A DNA stretch of 64,000 nt from Palsa-504 sp050011155 (GCA_050011155.1 JBEKJP010000011.1:18529-82528); one strand, 5' to 3'. Positions 1 to 8,102 are shown, numbered from the stretch's first letter. Notes: generated by a model from the sequence alone, not told the origin. Numbers and translations: made by a program.

Positions 1-1
1 C

Positions 2-565
2 CACTGCTCGCTCACCATCGACGATGACCTGCGGCACGAGCGGCAGCGGGTGGCGATGACCTTCTTCACCGGCGTCGCCGATCGCCTGGAGGCCGCCGGG
101 ATCCCCTGCCCGATCCGGTCCGCGGGCGGCATCTCCACCTGGCGGTGGACCGCGGCCTTCCCCGGCATCACCGAGATCCAGGCCGGCAGCTACGTGGTCA
201 TGGACAACTACCACGGCCAGCTGGCGCCCGGGTTCGAGCACTCGCTGACCGTCCAGGCCAGCGTCATCAGCCGGCAGAGCGACCGGGTGATCGTGGACGC
301 CGGCAACAAGTCCGTCGCCGCCCCCGACGACGTCACGATGGCCGGCCACGACCTCAAGCCGGTCCGGTTCGACGAGGAGCACGGCATCTTCGCCGCCCCG
401 GACGGCTCGCCGCTGCGGGTCGGCGACTCGGTCGCGCTCGTGCCAGGCTACTCACCCACCACCGTGAACTGGTACGACGCCTACCACGTGGTCCGCGACG
501 ACGTCGTGATCGACATCTGGCCCGTCCTCCCCCGCGGCCCCGGCCACCACGGCCTCGCGCCCTGA
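2..565 (+). CDS. D-threonine aldolase/D-serine dehydratase-like PLP enzyme, C-terminal part (5' truncated by window edge)
   Basis: The reading frame is open from the first full codon, so the gene begins outside the window; 187 residues are visible. The SAGGIS segment and the following EIQAGSYVVMDNYH stretch match the end of the alanine-racemase-like PLP barrel of fold-type III D-amino-acid lyases. The FDEEHGIF and VVRDDVVIDIWPVLPRG segments match the C-terminal beta domain of the D-threonine aldolase/DSD family. In that family a PxHxDPT/PNHxCPT segment supplies metal ligands. Here the corresponding segment reads PGYSPTTVN, so the usual His and second ligand are replaced. The family is clear but the reaction and metal dependence are not. 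Confidence 0.75.
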   Translation, partial: HCSLTIDDDLRHERQRVAMTFFTGVADRLEAAGIPCPIRSAGGISTWRWTAAFPGITEIQAGSYVVMDNYHGQLAPGFEHSLTVQASVISRQSDRVIVDAGNKSVAAPDDVTMAGHDLKPVRFDEEHGIFAAPDGSPLRVGDSVALVPGYSPTTVNWYDAYHVVRDDVVIDIWPVLPRGPGHHGLAP

Positions 566-617
566 CACAGGCCCATCGCCCACGCCAACCCGGCGGCGCC
601 TGCCTGGGGGCTAACCA

Positions 618-671
618 CGGCAATGCTCCATCGTCGTGGTCAGAACAACGGCAATGCTCCATCGTCGTGGT
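618..671. repeat. Direct repeat, two 23-bp copies at 31-bp spacing
   Basis: A 23-bp sequence beginning CGGCAATGCTCCATCGTC occurs at 618-640 and again at 649-671, with an 8-bp spacer. Each copy contains CCATCGTCGTGG. It sits in the non-coding gap after the aldolase-like gene. With only two copies it is not a CRISPR; it could be a duplicated protein-binding site. Confidence 0.8.
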
Positions 672-742
672 GGTTAGGCCGGCGGCCGAGGCGGGCGGGG
701 GCGATATCTGGCGTACCACTGGTACCACTCGCCACCGATCGG

Positions 743-778
743 GGCTGGAGGGTGGCCGAGGGCTGGAGGGTGGCCGAG
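743..778. repeat. Tandem 18-bp repeat, two copies
   Basis: GGCTGGAGGGTGGCCGAG is repeated exactly at 743-760 and 761-778 and is followed by a partial third copy. It lies just downstream of the leftward gene ending at 793. Confidence 0.85.
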
Positions 779-792
779 GGCTCGGGGCGTGG

Positions 793-1911
793 TCAGGAGT
801 CTAGGAGGGTGTCGCGGTGGTGCCAGGCTAGGCGCAGGAGGGCGGCGCCGGCGGCCTGGAGCGGCTCGCGGTGGACGAGGCGGTCGATGACGTGGGCGGC
901 GAACTCGCGGGCAGCCAGGACGTGGCCCTCGTCGTTGGGGCGGGGGGCCAGGCTGAACAGTTCGTCGAACAGGCGGCTGTCGATCACCGCCACAGTGAGC
1001 AGGTCGGTGGCGTAGGTCAGCGGGTCCACGCCGAGGCCCAGGCACCACACCCGGATCTGGTCCTGCTCGAGCGCGGCGGTCATCCGCCGGGCGAACGGCC
1101 AGGCGTCGTAGTCGACCGGGCTTGTCCCGTACTCCTCCGAACGGCCGCGGAGCTCCTCGTCGAACTCGCGGAGCATGCAGCGCCACAGCGAGAAGTCCCG
1201 GCCCTCGTGCCACGGCTCCGGGCCGGACGGCTGGAAGATTCCCACCGGGATCACCTGGTACAGCCCGCCGGCGTGGCCGACCTTGGCCGGGTCCCGCCAG
1301 TGCAGCAGGAACGACGCCCGGTCCCCGTCCCGGCGCAGCGTCAGCGTGCTGATGGCCAGGTTCGCGGGGCGTCGGCGCAGGTCGCACGGGTCGGCGAGGA
1401 GGGCGCGCAGCAGGGCGGGCCGGCCGGTCAGCCGGGCGGCGGCGAATTCGTGCGCGGCGGCCTCGCCAGTGTCCACGGCGTCGAAGTAGTGACCGCGGGT
1501 GAACGCGAGCCGGGGCGGGCCCGCGGCCAGTCCCGCCTCGGCCAGCTGCGCCTCGGTCAGCCGGTAGGTGGGGCGGTTCTCGAACACCGCCGGGGCGGCT
1601 AGCGCGCGCAGCGCTTCGGAATAGCACGGGTAGCGGGTGCCGTCCGGGCGCCCGGGCAGCGGGGCCAGGTCCGGCGGAGCCCATGCCTGCCCGTCCGCCG
1701 GAGCGGAGAGGGTGAGCTCCAGCGCGATGTCCTGCAGCGGAACCGGCTTAGCCGGCTCCCAGGCCGGGAGGGTGAGCAGCGGGGTGCCGGACACCCGGCG
1801 GCCGGCCGGGTACGCCTCGGCCGCCTCGGCCGCCAGGTCGTACCGGTGCTCCTGCAGGTACGCCCGCTCCCACCGCCAGTCGTCCTCAGTAAGGACACGG
1901 GCAGCTGACAT
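793..1911 (-). CDS. Actinobacterial protein of unknown function with Nudix-box-like motif (372 aa)
   Basis: The protein has strong actinobacterial codon bias and no signal peptide or membrane segment. Residues 248-256 read REFDEELRG, which resembles the REUxEE core of a Nudix box but has one extra residue before the glycine, and the upstream G-x5-E part is not clear. The stretch RVWCLGLGVDPLTYATDLLTV is hydrophobic and looks like a buried core. The ATG at 1911 lies inside an upstream overlapping frame (1599-2147) and has only a weak ribosome site, so it may be translated by coupling or be the rear part of a longer protein split by a frameshift. I do not assign a function. Confidence 0.6.
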   Translation of the reverse strand: MSAARVLTEDDWRWERAYLQEHRYDLAAEAAEAYPAGRRVSGTPLLTLPAWEPAKPVPLQDIALELTLSAPADGQAWAPPDLAPLPGRPDGTRYPCYSEALRALAAPAVFENRPTYRLTEAQLAEAGLAAGPPRLAFTRGHYFDAVDTGEAAAHEFAAARLTGRPALLRALLADPCDLRRRPANLAISTLTLRRDGDRASFLLHWRDPAKVGHAGGLYQVIPVGIFQPSGPEPWHEGRDFSLWRCMLREFDEELRGRSEEYGTSPVDYDAWPFARRMTAALEQDQIRVWCLGLGVDPLTYATDLLTVAVIDSRLFDELFSLAPRPNDEGHVLAAREFAAHVIDRLVHREPLQAAGAALLRLAWHHRDTLLDS

Positions 1912-2147
1912 CCGTCCGCCGTCATCTCGTCGTCGGCCCAGAAGATGATCAGCTCGTCCTCGGTCAGCGCCTGCGGCGCGACGCGGCGCAGGGTACGGCC
2001 GGTGGCCAGGCTCCGGCTGGTGATCAGCACCTGGGCCAGCAATTCGTCCTCACCGCAAGACCGGTATGCCCGGCCCAGGAATCCGCGCTTGACGTTTACT
2101 CCTGAATCGCTCGCGAAACGTAGTCCGGAGACAGTAGTGTCTGGCAT
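1599..2147 (-). CDS. Small upstream frame, N-terminal part coding-like; possible frameshifted 5' end of the 793-1911 gene
   Basis: An ATG at 2147 is preceded by an excellent GGAAGGAG ribosome site. The first about 80 codons (MPDTTVSGLRF... to ...ALTEDELIIFWADDEMT) have normal acid/base composition and GC-rich third positions. From about 1911 downwards this frame becomes Arg/Pro/Ser-rich, as expected for an out-of-frame shadow, while the -1911 gene takes over in another frame. Either a small protein overlaps the next gene by about 310 bp, or a single-base error or programmed shift near 1900 separates two halves of one protein. Only the segment 2147 to about 1905 is well supported as coding. 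Confidence 0.5.
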   Translation of the reverse strand: MPDTTVSGLRFASDSGVNVKRGFLGRAYRSCGEDELLAQVLITSRSLATGRTLRRVAPQALTEDELIIFWADDEMTADGCQLPVSLLRTTGGGSGRTCRSTGTTWRPRRPRRTRPAAGCPAPRCSPSRPGSRLSRFRCRTSRWSSPSPLRRTGRHGLRRTWPRCPGARTAPATRAIPKRCAR

Positions 2148-2578
2148 AACGCGACTCCTTCCCGGAGGTGGACTGAGAAGTCCGCTCTCCGGTCTCGTGG
2201 TGCCTGATCCCACACAGTCAGCCGCGAAACCGGGGTGGCCTTCTGGCCGTCGCCGCACGGCAATTCGCACGGCGGCCGCGCTGGCCTCGAGCGACCACTG
2301 AGGCCGGAACCCTGCCGGTCACGCCCTCGCCTGACTACTTCGTGCTCATAACACCGCGCGACGAGCATGACTTTACCTGGGAGGCAATCACGGTGGGGAG
2401 AGAAAGACAATTCTGTCCGGCAGCCTTTTTGTCTTGTGTCTCTGTCACGGCACTAAACACGCCGCCAGCCAGGCCTGGCAGGATTATTTTCGAAATTGCG
2501 CCGCTGGACGCAATTGCGTCCAGCGGAAAAGTATACATTTATCACCCGGAATATCCGGTCGGCCCGATTCACCCGGCG
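2148..2578. other. 431-bp gene-free region, relatively AT-rich
   Basis: Both neighbours are leftward genes. The part from 2340 to 2570 is markedly richer in A/T than the rest of the window and holds runs such as TTTTTGTC and AAAAGTATACATTTATC. Apart from the palindrome at 2501-2526 and a probable promoter for the ATG at 2147, I see no convincing gene; the short frames here have poor codon bias. Confidence 0.6.
2501..2526. repeat. Perfect 26-bp loopless palindrome
   Basis: The left arm CCGCTGGACGCAA is followed immediately by its exact reverse complement. It lies 53 bp beyond the stop of the leftward FAD oxidase gene, so it could form a terminator hairpin on that transcript, although no U-tract follows on that strand. 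An operator function is an alternative. Confidence 0.85.
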
Positions 2579-3925
2579 TCACAGGGTGAGCCGGCGGGAC
2601 AGGTCGGAGGCGAGCAGGCCGGCCGGGTCGAACACCTCGCGCAGCTTCCTGAACTCGGCCAGCCGCGGATACATCTCGGCCAGCACCTCCGCCGGAACCC
2701 GCGAGTCCTTGGCCAGGTAGACGCGGCCGCCCGCCTCGACGACCAGCCGGTCGAGCGCGGCCAGCAGGCCGACCAGGCCCCGGGTCCTCGCGGGCACGTC
2801 CAGGGCGAGCGTCCAGCCGGGCATCGGGAACGAGAGCAGGCCGGGGTCGCCCGCACCGAAGCGCTTGAGCACGGTGACGAACGAGGCGGCGCGCGCCCGG
2901 CTGACCAGCTCGAAGGACCGGCGGACGGCGGCCTCCTGGCCGAACGGCAGGACGTACTGGTACTGCCGGAAGCCGCCGGGCCCGTAGACCCGGTTCCAGT
3001 GCCTGATCCCGTCCAGCGGGTGGAAGAACGCGCCGATGGTCTGCAGCTCGCCCTGCCGGACGCGGGGGGCCTTGCGGTAGTACGCCTCGTTGGCCAGCGC
3101 CACCGAGTAGCGGTTGATCAGGCCGGGCGGCATCCCGGGGGGGACGCCGAACCGGGCGCCCGGCCGGAAGTCGAACGGGCTGGCGCCGGCCGGCAGGTCA
3201 CCCAGGGCGGCGAAGTCGCCGCTGGTGACGACCGAACGGCCCAGGCGCGCGCCCCGGGCCAGGCTGTCCGACCAGGCCACGGTGTAGCCGAAAGCCTGGT
3301 CGTGCTCGGCCAGGACGGCCATCGTCTCGTCGATGTCGGCGGTGCGTACCGTGTCCACCCGGATCCGCGCGGTCTCGACCTGCTTGAGCTGGAGCTCGGC
3401 CCGCACGACGAGCCCGGTCAGGCCCATGCCGCCCGCCGTGGCCCAGAACAGCTCGGGCTCCGCCGCCTCGGTCACCGTGCGCAGCTCACCGCCGGGCAGC
3501 ACGATGTCGAACGACCGGACGTGCCGGGCGAAGCTGCCGACCACGTGGTGGTTCTTGCCGTGCACGTCGGCCGCGATGGCGCCGCCCACGGTCACCTGCC
3601 GGGTTCCCGGCGATACCGGCACGAACCAGCCGTGCGGCAGCCCGGCCACCATCAGCTGCTCCAGGCTGACGCCGGCCTCGCAGGTCACCACGCCGGTCGC
3701 CTGGTCGAGCGCGATGATCCGGTTCAGCCGGGCGGTGGAGATCACCACCCCGCCCGCGACCTGGGCGGCGTTGTTGTAGCTCCGGCCGAGGCCGCGGGCG
3801 ATGGTCCCGGCCGACGAGGGAGTCTCGAGCAGGCTAACGACGCCGGCTACCGTGTCGGGCTGGACCAGCTGAGCCTGGGTGGGCGCGATCCGTCCCCAGC
3901 CAGTGAGCGTGACGATGCTTGACAT
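2579..3925 (-). CDS. dprE1: DprE1-like FAD-dependent oxidoreductase (decaprenylphosphoryl-ribose 2'-oxidase family)
   Basis: This 448-residue protein has the FAD_binding_4 plus ALO-type C-terminal architecture. Diagnostic DprE1-family segments are present: the N-terminal RGLGRSYNNAAQ, the FAD-binding FVPVSPGTRQVTVGGAIAAD, HGKNHHVVGSFARHVRSFD, then VLKRFGAGDPGLLSFPMPGW and the terminal DPAGLLASDLSRRL. In mycobacteria the enzyme oxidises decaprenylphosphoryl-ribose at C2' for arabinan synthesis. Here the DprE2 partner is not adjacent, so the substrate is inferred. The start at 3925 (MSSIVTLTGWGR) is chosen because the frame further upstream is Arg/Trp-rich and runs into the divergent gene; only 23 bp separate the two divergent starts. 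Confidence 0.8.
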   Translation of the reverse strand: MSSIVTLTGWGRIAPTQAQLVQPDTVAGVVSLLETPSSAGTIARGLGRSYNNAAQVAGGVVISTARLNRIIALDQATGVVTCEAGVSLEQLMVAGLPHGWFVPVSPGTRQVTVGGAIAADVHGKNHHVVGSFARHVRSFDIVLPGGELRTVTEAAEPELFWATAGGMGLTGLVVRAELQLKQVETARIRVDTVRTADIDETMAVLAEHDQAFGYTVAWSDSLARGARLGRSVVTSGDFAALGDLPAGASPFDFRPGARFGVPPGMPPGLINRYSVALANEAYYRKAPRVRQGELQTIGAFFHPLDGIRHWNRVYGPGGFRQYQYVLPFGQEAAVRRSFELVSRARAASFVTVLKRFGAGDPGLLSFPMPGWTLALDVPARTRGLVGLLAALDRLVVEAGGRVYLAKDSRVPAEVLAEMYPRLAEFRKLREVFDPAGLLASDLSRRLTL

Positions 3926-3948
3926 AGTGACCGAATAGTACGGGGTAG

Positions 3949-4830
3949 ATGATGCGCAGGCTGTGGATCGTCCTCGCGGCGGCCGGAACCCTAGCCGCGT
4001 GCAGCTCACCCGCCGCCACCACCACACCCGCCCGGACCAGTGCCCCGGCCACCACCCGGGCCGCCGTGACCACTCCGTCGCCGAGCCCGACGCCGACACC
4101 GACACCGACGCCGGCTGGGGTGACGGTGACCACGGTGCGGTTGAAGGACGGCTCCCGGGTGACCGTGGCGAGGTTCTCCGGGCCGGTGACGTACGTACTG
4201 CACGACGGCAGTGAGGATCCCGGGCTGGCGGCGGGCCGGGTCAAGGCCGGTCCGGCGGTGCGCGGGGCCGAGCGCAGGCGGCTGCTGGCCGCGTTCAACG
4301 GCGGGTTCAAGCTGTCCGCGGGCGCGGGCGGCTACGAGCAGGAGGGGCACGTAGCCGCCGCGCTGCGGCGCGGGCTGGCCAGCCTCGTCATCGACCGCTC
4401 CGGGCGGGCCCGGATCGGGGTCTGGGGCCATGGCGTGCCGGCCGCCGGCGAGGCGGTCTACAGCGTCAGGCAGAACCTGACGCCGCTGGTTCTCAGCGGC
4501 AAGCTCACGCCCGCCGCCGCCGATTGGAGCGTGTGGGGGGCTACCCTCGGCGGCGGCGAGTTCGTGGCCCGCAGCGCGCTCGGACAGGACGCGGAGGGCG
4601 ACCTGGAGTACGCCGCGAGCATGTCGGCGAGCCCCGCCGACCTGGCGACCGCGCTAGCCCGGGCGGGCGCTCAGGTGGCGATGGAGCTCGACATCAACCC
4701 CGAATGGGTCCAGCTAGACGTGAGCCGCCGGCCGGGCGGCCCGCTGCGCGTCGCCATTCCGGGCCAGAACCGGCCGGCGAATCAGTTCCTGGACGGCTGG
4801 GCCAGGGACTTCATCGCAGTCCTGGGCTAG
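3949..4830 (+). CDS. Secreted lipoprotein, phosphodiester glycosidase (NAGPA-like) domain
   Basis: Residues 1-18 form a lipoprotein signal with lipobox LAAC (lipidated Cys18). A Ser/Thr/Pro linker with TPTPTP follows at about residues 41-56. The rest matches the phosphodiester glycosidase/NAGPA family: AAFNGGFKL, YEQEGH, VRQNLTPLV, WGATLGGGEFV and ELDINPEW are its recurring segments. The family hydrolyses phosphodiester-linked sugars, so a role outside the membrane on cell-wall or teichoic-type glycans is likely; the exact substrate is unknown. The gene is divergent from the DprE1-like gene, and its stop codon is the first TAG of a 14-bp repeat array. Confidence 0.85.
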   Translation: MMRRLWIVLAAAGTLAACSSPAATTTPARTSAPATTRAAVTTPSPSPTPTPTPTPAGVTVTTVRLKDGSRVTVARFSGPVTYVLHDGSEDPGLAAGRVKAGPAVRGAERRRLLAAFNGGFKLSAGAGGYEQEGHVAAALRRGLASLVIDRSGRARIGVWGHGVPAAGEAVYSVRQNLTPLVLSGKLTPAAADWSVWGATLGGGEFVARSALGQDAEGDLEYAASMSASPADLATALARAGAQVAMELDINPEWVQLDVSRRPGGPLRVAIPGQNRPANQFLDGWARDFIAVLG

Positions 4831-4896
4831 TACTCAGCCGCTAGTACTGGGCCGCTAGTACTCAGCCGCTAGTACTGGGCCGCTAGTACTGGGCCC
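4827..4896. repeat. 5 x 14-bp CTAG tandem array spanning two convergent stop codons
   Basis: Five units start at 4827, 4841, 4855, 4869 and 4883, each CTAGTACT followed by CAGCCG, GGGCCG or GGGCCC. CTAG is palindromic and gives a TAG stop on both strands, and 14 is not a multiple of 3, so the array supplies stops in every frame in both directions. The rightward glycosidase stops in the first CTAG and the leftward gene stops in the last one. Confidence 0.95.
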
Positions 4897-5257
4897 CGGC
4901 GAGCGCGCTGTCGGCGGTCTCCATGTCCTTGAAGAAGCGGCGGTGCACCCGGAGGGTCTCGGGGCCGGCCGGGACCTGGTGCCAGACGCCGGAACCGGGG
5001 CCGAGCCGGGTCGCGCGGGGCAGCTCTCCGACCACGCCGCGGGCCGTCTTGAAGCTGGTCTTGCCGGCGTCCAGCACCACGATGCGGTTCGGCGTGACGG
5101 CCAGGATCCGGTACCGGTTGAGGCCGAGGAAGACGAAAATGCCGGTCAGCGCGGCCAGCCACTGGCTCGCGGTCTGGGCGCCGATCACCGCCTGGATGGG
5201 CTCACCCGGTCGCAGGTACTGAGCCGCCGATTCACGCATGGAATCACGAAGGGCCAC
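4883..5257 (-). CDS. Small protein with PH-like/membrane-associated features, function unknown (124 aa)
   Basis: The GTG at 5257 follows a GGGAGA ribosome site. The N-terminal helix (LRDSMRESAAQYLRPGEPI) is followed by one hydrophobic segment WLAALTGIFVFLGL at about residues 33-46. Then comes a beta-rich half (YRILAVTPNRIVVLDAG, SFKTARGVVGELPR) like that of small bacterial PH-like proteins. It ends AQY and its stop is the last TAG of the 14-bp array. I infer a small membrane-anchored PH-like protein; no partner is evident. Confidence 0.65.
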   Translation of the reverse strand: MALRDSMRESAAQYLRPGEPIQAVIGAQTASQWLAALTGIFVFLGLNRYRILAVTPNRIVVLDAGKTSFKTARGVVGELPRATRLGPGSGVWHQVPAGPETLRVHRRFFKDMETADSALAGAQY

Positions 5258-5332
5258 GATTTCTCCCGTAAGGTCGCGCAGTTAATTAGCCTTCATTGCT
5301 CCGGCGGTCCATCTCGTGCCGCCCTGTTCCAT

Positions 5333-7270
5333 TCAGCCCGGCCAGTAGGAGCAGCGCACGCCGGTGTGCACCGTCTGGCGCAGGTGCTCGCCGATGACGG
5401 GATCGGCCTCGGTGATCCGGGCCAGTGCCCGCCGGATGGCCTTGCCCACCGCCACCCGGGCCCGCTCGGGCTGATCCGGGAACGCCCGCGTCCGGCCGGC
5501 GAACCCGGCGGCGCTGGAGAGCTGGGCGACCAGCCAGTCCCGTTCGGCCCGGGCCCGGGCGCTCCGGGCCGGATCCTGGTCCGGCTGCCCCAGCTCCAGA
5601 TCCAGGCTCTTCAGCCGGTTCCTGTACCCGGCGATGGCCTCGTGGTCGAGGACCTGCTGGGCCGTTCCGGCGTCACCCGGGGTCAGCCCGGCCACGCCGG
5701 CCACCAGGTCGGCGGCCTGGATCTCCTGGCGCGGGTTGGCGATCAGCACGGCCAGGTGAGCCAGGCCGATGCTGTCCTCCACCAGCACGCTGCGGTTCCG
5801 CAGGGCCAGCCGCCACTTCCGGCCGACCCGGTGACATTCCGCCACCGCCGACCCGGGCGACCCGGCCACCGGCGCGTCCGGGACCGGCAGGCCGACCGCG
5901 GCCGCCTCGGCCGCGGCCAGGTCGAGCTCGCGGCGGGCGATGTCGGCGTCGCCCGGGGCACCGCGCAGCACGTGCGCCTGCGCCAGCCGCTGCCGCGACG
6001 CCAGCAGCGCGGGCCAGTGCGCCAGCGCGAGGTTCTGCTGGACGGCCGCGGTCAGGTGCTCGATGGCCGGGTCCGGCTGCCGGGTGGTGAGCATGGCCAC
6101 GCCCAGGGCGTGCTGGGTCGACCCGAAGCAGGTGATCCCGAGGCTGCCGATCATCGGCAGGTCGGCGTGCGGGCGGAGCAGCTCGTAGGCCCGGGCGGCG
6201 ACGTCGGCGTTGGCGAGCAGGTACGCCGCCTCCACCACGCCGTGCATGGTGACCAGCCAGGCGCTCGACCGGGGCAGCGCGGCCAGGTCGGGGCCGCACA
6301 GCGCGGCCAGCGAGCTAGCCGCCTGGTGCCGGTCCCCGCTCATCGCCGCCGCCACGGCCAGCGCGGCGACCGCGGAGTTGTCCACCGCGGACAGGACCGG
6401 GGAATGCACCCGCTCGTGCAGCGCGGGCAGCAGCTCGGCCAGGCGCCCCTGGTACCAGCGGATCGTCACCAGCTGGGCGGCGGACCACCAGTCGTGGTCG
6501 GCGTCGCCGGCGGCCGCGCCCCGGCGGGCGCAGACGACGGCCAGCTCCTCGGCTTCGCCGAACCGGCCGGACCGGATGGCCAGCATCACGTCGATCGCGC
6601 TGACCACGAAGCCCACCGCCAGGTGGTCACGCGGCTCGAGGTGCTCCTTCAGCTCGCCGAGCAGCCGCCCGGCGTGCGGGTCGCCCGCGCAGTACGCGTC
6701 GGCCGTCTGCCAGAGCAGGCCCATCAGCAGGTCGCTGCGCCGGTCGGTGCGGAAGCTGGCCTTGGTCAGCTCGAGCGCCACCTGGCGGCGCAGGGTGACG
6801 TGCTCGGGACCGAGCAGGCAGTGGTGGGCGATCCGCAGCGCCTCGGCCAGCATCTCCGGATCCCCGGTGGCCCGGACCTCGTCGAGCGCGGCCATGATGT
6901 CCGCGTGCGTGCCGCGCGCGTAGTCCGCCTCGCCGGCCAGCCGGGTCCGGATCCGGAGCGCCAGCCGGGAATCCTCCGGGAGCAGCGCGAGCACGTGCTG
7001 GAGCCGCGCCTCGAGCAGGACCGCGCTGGTGACGGTGCGTCCCTCGCGGACCCACAGGCCGGCCAGGCCCAGCGCGGCCAGCGCCATCGACTCGGTGTCG
7101 CTGGCCTGCTCGGCCAGCCGGTAGGCGCGCTCGAAACACTGCCGGCCCGCCTCCAGGTCACCGTCCTCGTGCTGAGCCCTGGTCCCCTCCACGAGCAGGG
7201 CGCGGAGGTCACCCGGACGGACGAGTTCCAGGCGGCGAGCACGCTTCGCCCCGTCGGCCTCACTCGTCAT
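5333..7270 (-). CDS. Large TPR-repeat regulatory protein (645 aa)
   Basis: Nearly the whole protein is alpha-helical repeat (AALGLAGLWVREGR, YRLAEQASDTESMALA and similar), consistent with tetratricopeptide arrays from about residue 20 to 450. The C-terminal about 150 residues contain a GLAHLAVLIANPRQEI segment and end in RVAVGKAIRRALARI, ITEADPVIGEHLRQTVHTG and CSYWPG. This module recurs at the C-terminus of large actinobacterial ATPase/TPR regulators. No P-loop ATPase is present, so this looks like the stand-alone TPR plus C-terminal half. The role is probably regulatory or scaffolding; the ligand is unknown. Confidence 0.65.
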   Translation of the reverse strand: MTSEADGAKRARRLELVRPGDLRALLVEGTRAQHEDGDLEAGRQCFERAYRLAEQASDTESMALAALGLAGLWVREGRTVTSAVLLEARLQHVLALLPEDSRLALRIRTRLAGEADYARGTHADIMAALDEVRATGDPEMLAEALRIAHHCLLGPEHVTLRRQVALELTKASFRTDRRSDLLMGLLWQTADAYCAGDPHAGRLLGELKEHLEPRDHLAVGFVVSAIDVMLAIRSGRFGEAEELAVVCARRGAAAGDADHDWWSAAQLVTIRWYQGRLAELLPALHERVHSPVLSAVDNSAVAALAVAAAMSGDRHQAASSLAALCGPDLAALPRSSAWLVTMHGVVEAAYLLANADVAARAYELLRPHADLPMIGSLGITCFGSTQHALGVAMLTTRQPDPAIEHLTAAVQQNLALAHWPALLASRQRLAQAHVLRGAPGDADIARRELDLAAAEAAAVGLPVPDAPVAGSPGSAVAECHRVGRKWRLALRNRSVLVEDSIGLAHLAVLIANPRQEIQAADLVAGVAGLTPGDAGTAQQVLDHEAIAGYRNRLKSLDLELGQPDQDPARSARARAERDWLVAQLSSAAGFAGRTRAFPDQPERARVAVGKAIRRALARITEADPVIGEHLRQTVHTGVRCSYWPG

Positions 7271-7440
7271 AGGGCCAATCTATTAGGGGCGACTCCATAC
7301 CGTCGAGAAGTCGGCGGACGCCCGTGTCAGCCGATGACAGATCGGCCGCTTTCAGGGGCGTCCTTCCTCGGTTATTGTGCCGGTATGCGCGGGGCGCCCC
7401 TGCTAACGTGCCCCCTGTCGCCGATGAACGGGGAGGCACC

Positions 7441-8097
7441 GTGGCTGGGATGATCTATTTTACTGACAACTACCAGGATCGCAGCACCAACGACGGATAC
7501 CAGTTCGAATTCTACTGTCGTCGCTGTGGTAACGGGTACAGTTCATCGTTCCAGCATTCGGTCACCGGCTTCGGCGGGCGGATGCTCCGGCTCGGCGGGG
7601 ACCTGGTCGGCGGCGCCATCGGCGAGCGGGCCTCGCAGCTCGGCTGGGACGCCGAGTGGATGCGCGACGGCGTGCGCGGCTCGACCAGGGACAAGGCGCT
7701 GGCCCGGGCGGTCGAGGAGATGAAGCCGTTCTTCCACCAGTGCCACCGGTGCGGCCAGTGGGTGTGCGAGCAGGTGTGCTGGAACGGCGAGCGGGGCCTG
7801 TGCGTGACCTGCGCCCCCAAACTGGACCAGGAAATCGCCGGGATGCAGGCCGCGGCGCAGGTCAACCAGCTGAACCAGAAGATCCAGAGCCAGGACTGGA
7901 CCCGGGACATCAACTACCGTGACCAGGCCACCGGGCTGTGCCCGAACTGCGGCCAGGAGAGCGGCGGCGGCAAGTTCTGCTCGGGCTGCGGGCACGCGCT
8001 GGCCGCCGCGCCCGCGGCCCAGAAGTTCTGCGGGAACTGCGGGTCGGCGCTGACCGGGGCGCGGTTCTGCGGCGAGTGCGGCACCCCGGCGGCCTGA
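7441..8097 (+). CDS. Multi-zinc-ribbon protein (218 aa)
   Basis: The GTG at 7441 is chosen because GGGGAGG lies just before it; the frame upstream has poor codon bias. Four zinc-binding clusters are visible: CRRC at residues 26-29, CHRC followed by CEQVC and CVTC in the middle, CPNC followed by CSGC, and CGNC followed by CGEC at the end. The last two are typical double zinc ribbons. A glutamine-rich helix (NQLNQKIQSQDW) separates the middle and terminal clusters. The protein is cytoplasmic and probably an adaptor. The next gene starts 5 bp after its stop, so the two are likely co-transcribed. Confidence 0.7.
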   Translation: MAGMIYFTDNYQDRSTNDGYQFEFYCRRCGNGYSSSFQHSVTGFGGRMLRLGGDLVGGAIGERASQLGWDAEWMRDGVRGSTRDKALARAVEEMKPFFHQCHRCGQWVCEQVCWNGERGLCVTCAPKLDQEIAGMQAAAQVNQLNQKIQSQDWTRDINYRDQATGLCPNCGQESGGGKFCSGCGHALAAAPAAQKFCGNCGSALTGARFCGECGTPAA

Positions 8098-8102
8098 CGC
8101 CG

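Noticed and set aside
793..1911. Functional Nudix hydrolase
   Set aside because: Only the REFDEELRG part resembles a Nudix box, its spacing is off by one and the upstream G-x5-E is missing.
2335..2538. 67-codon leftward frame in the AT-rich gap
   Set aside because: It includes half of the palindrome, shows no codon bias and has no ribosome site.
2342..3922. Long open frame on the plus strand opposite the DprE1-like gene
   Set aside because: It is the antisense shadow of a GC-rich gene: composition dominated by Arg, Gly, Pro and His, no recognisable domain, and the minus-strand frame is clearly DprE1-like. The same applies to the long antisense frames at 4943-7453, 21590-23773 and 57684-59411.
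4827..4896. CRISPR-like or att-site reading of the 14-bp array
   Set aside because: Units are contiguous with no spacers and are far too short; no cas gene or integrase is present.
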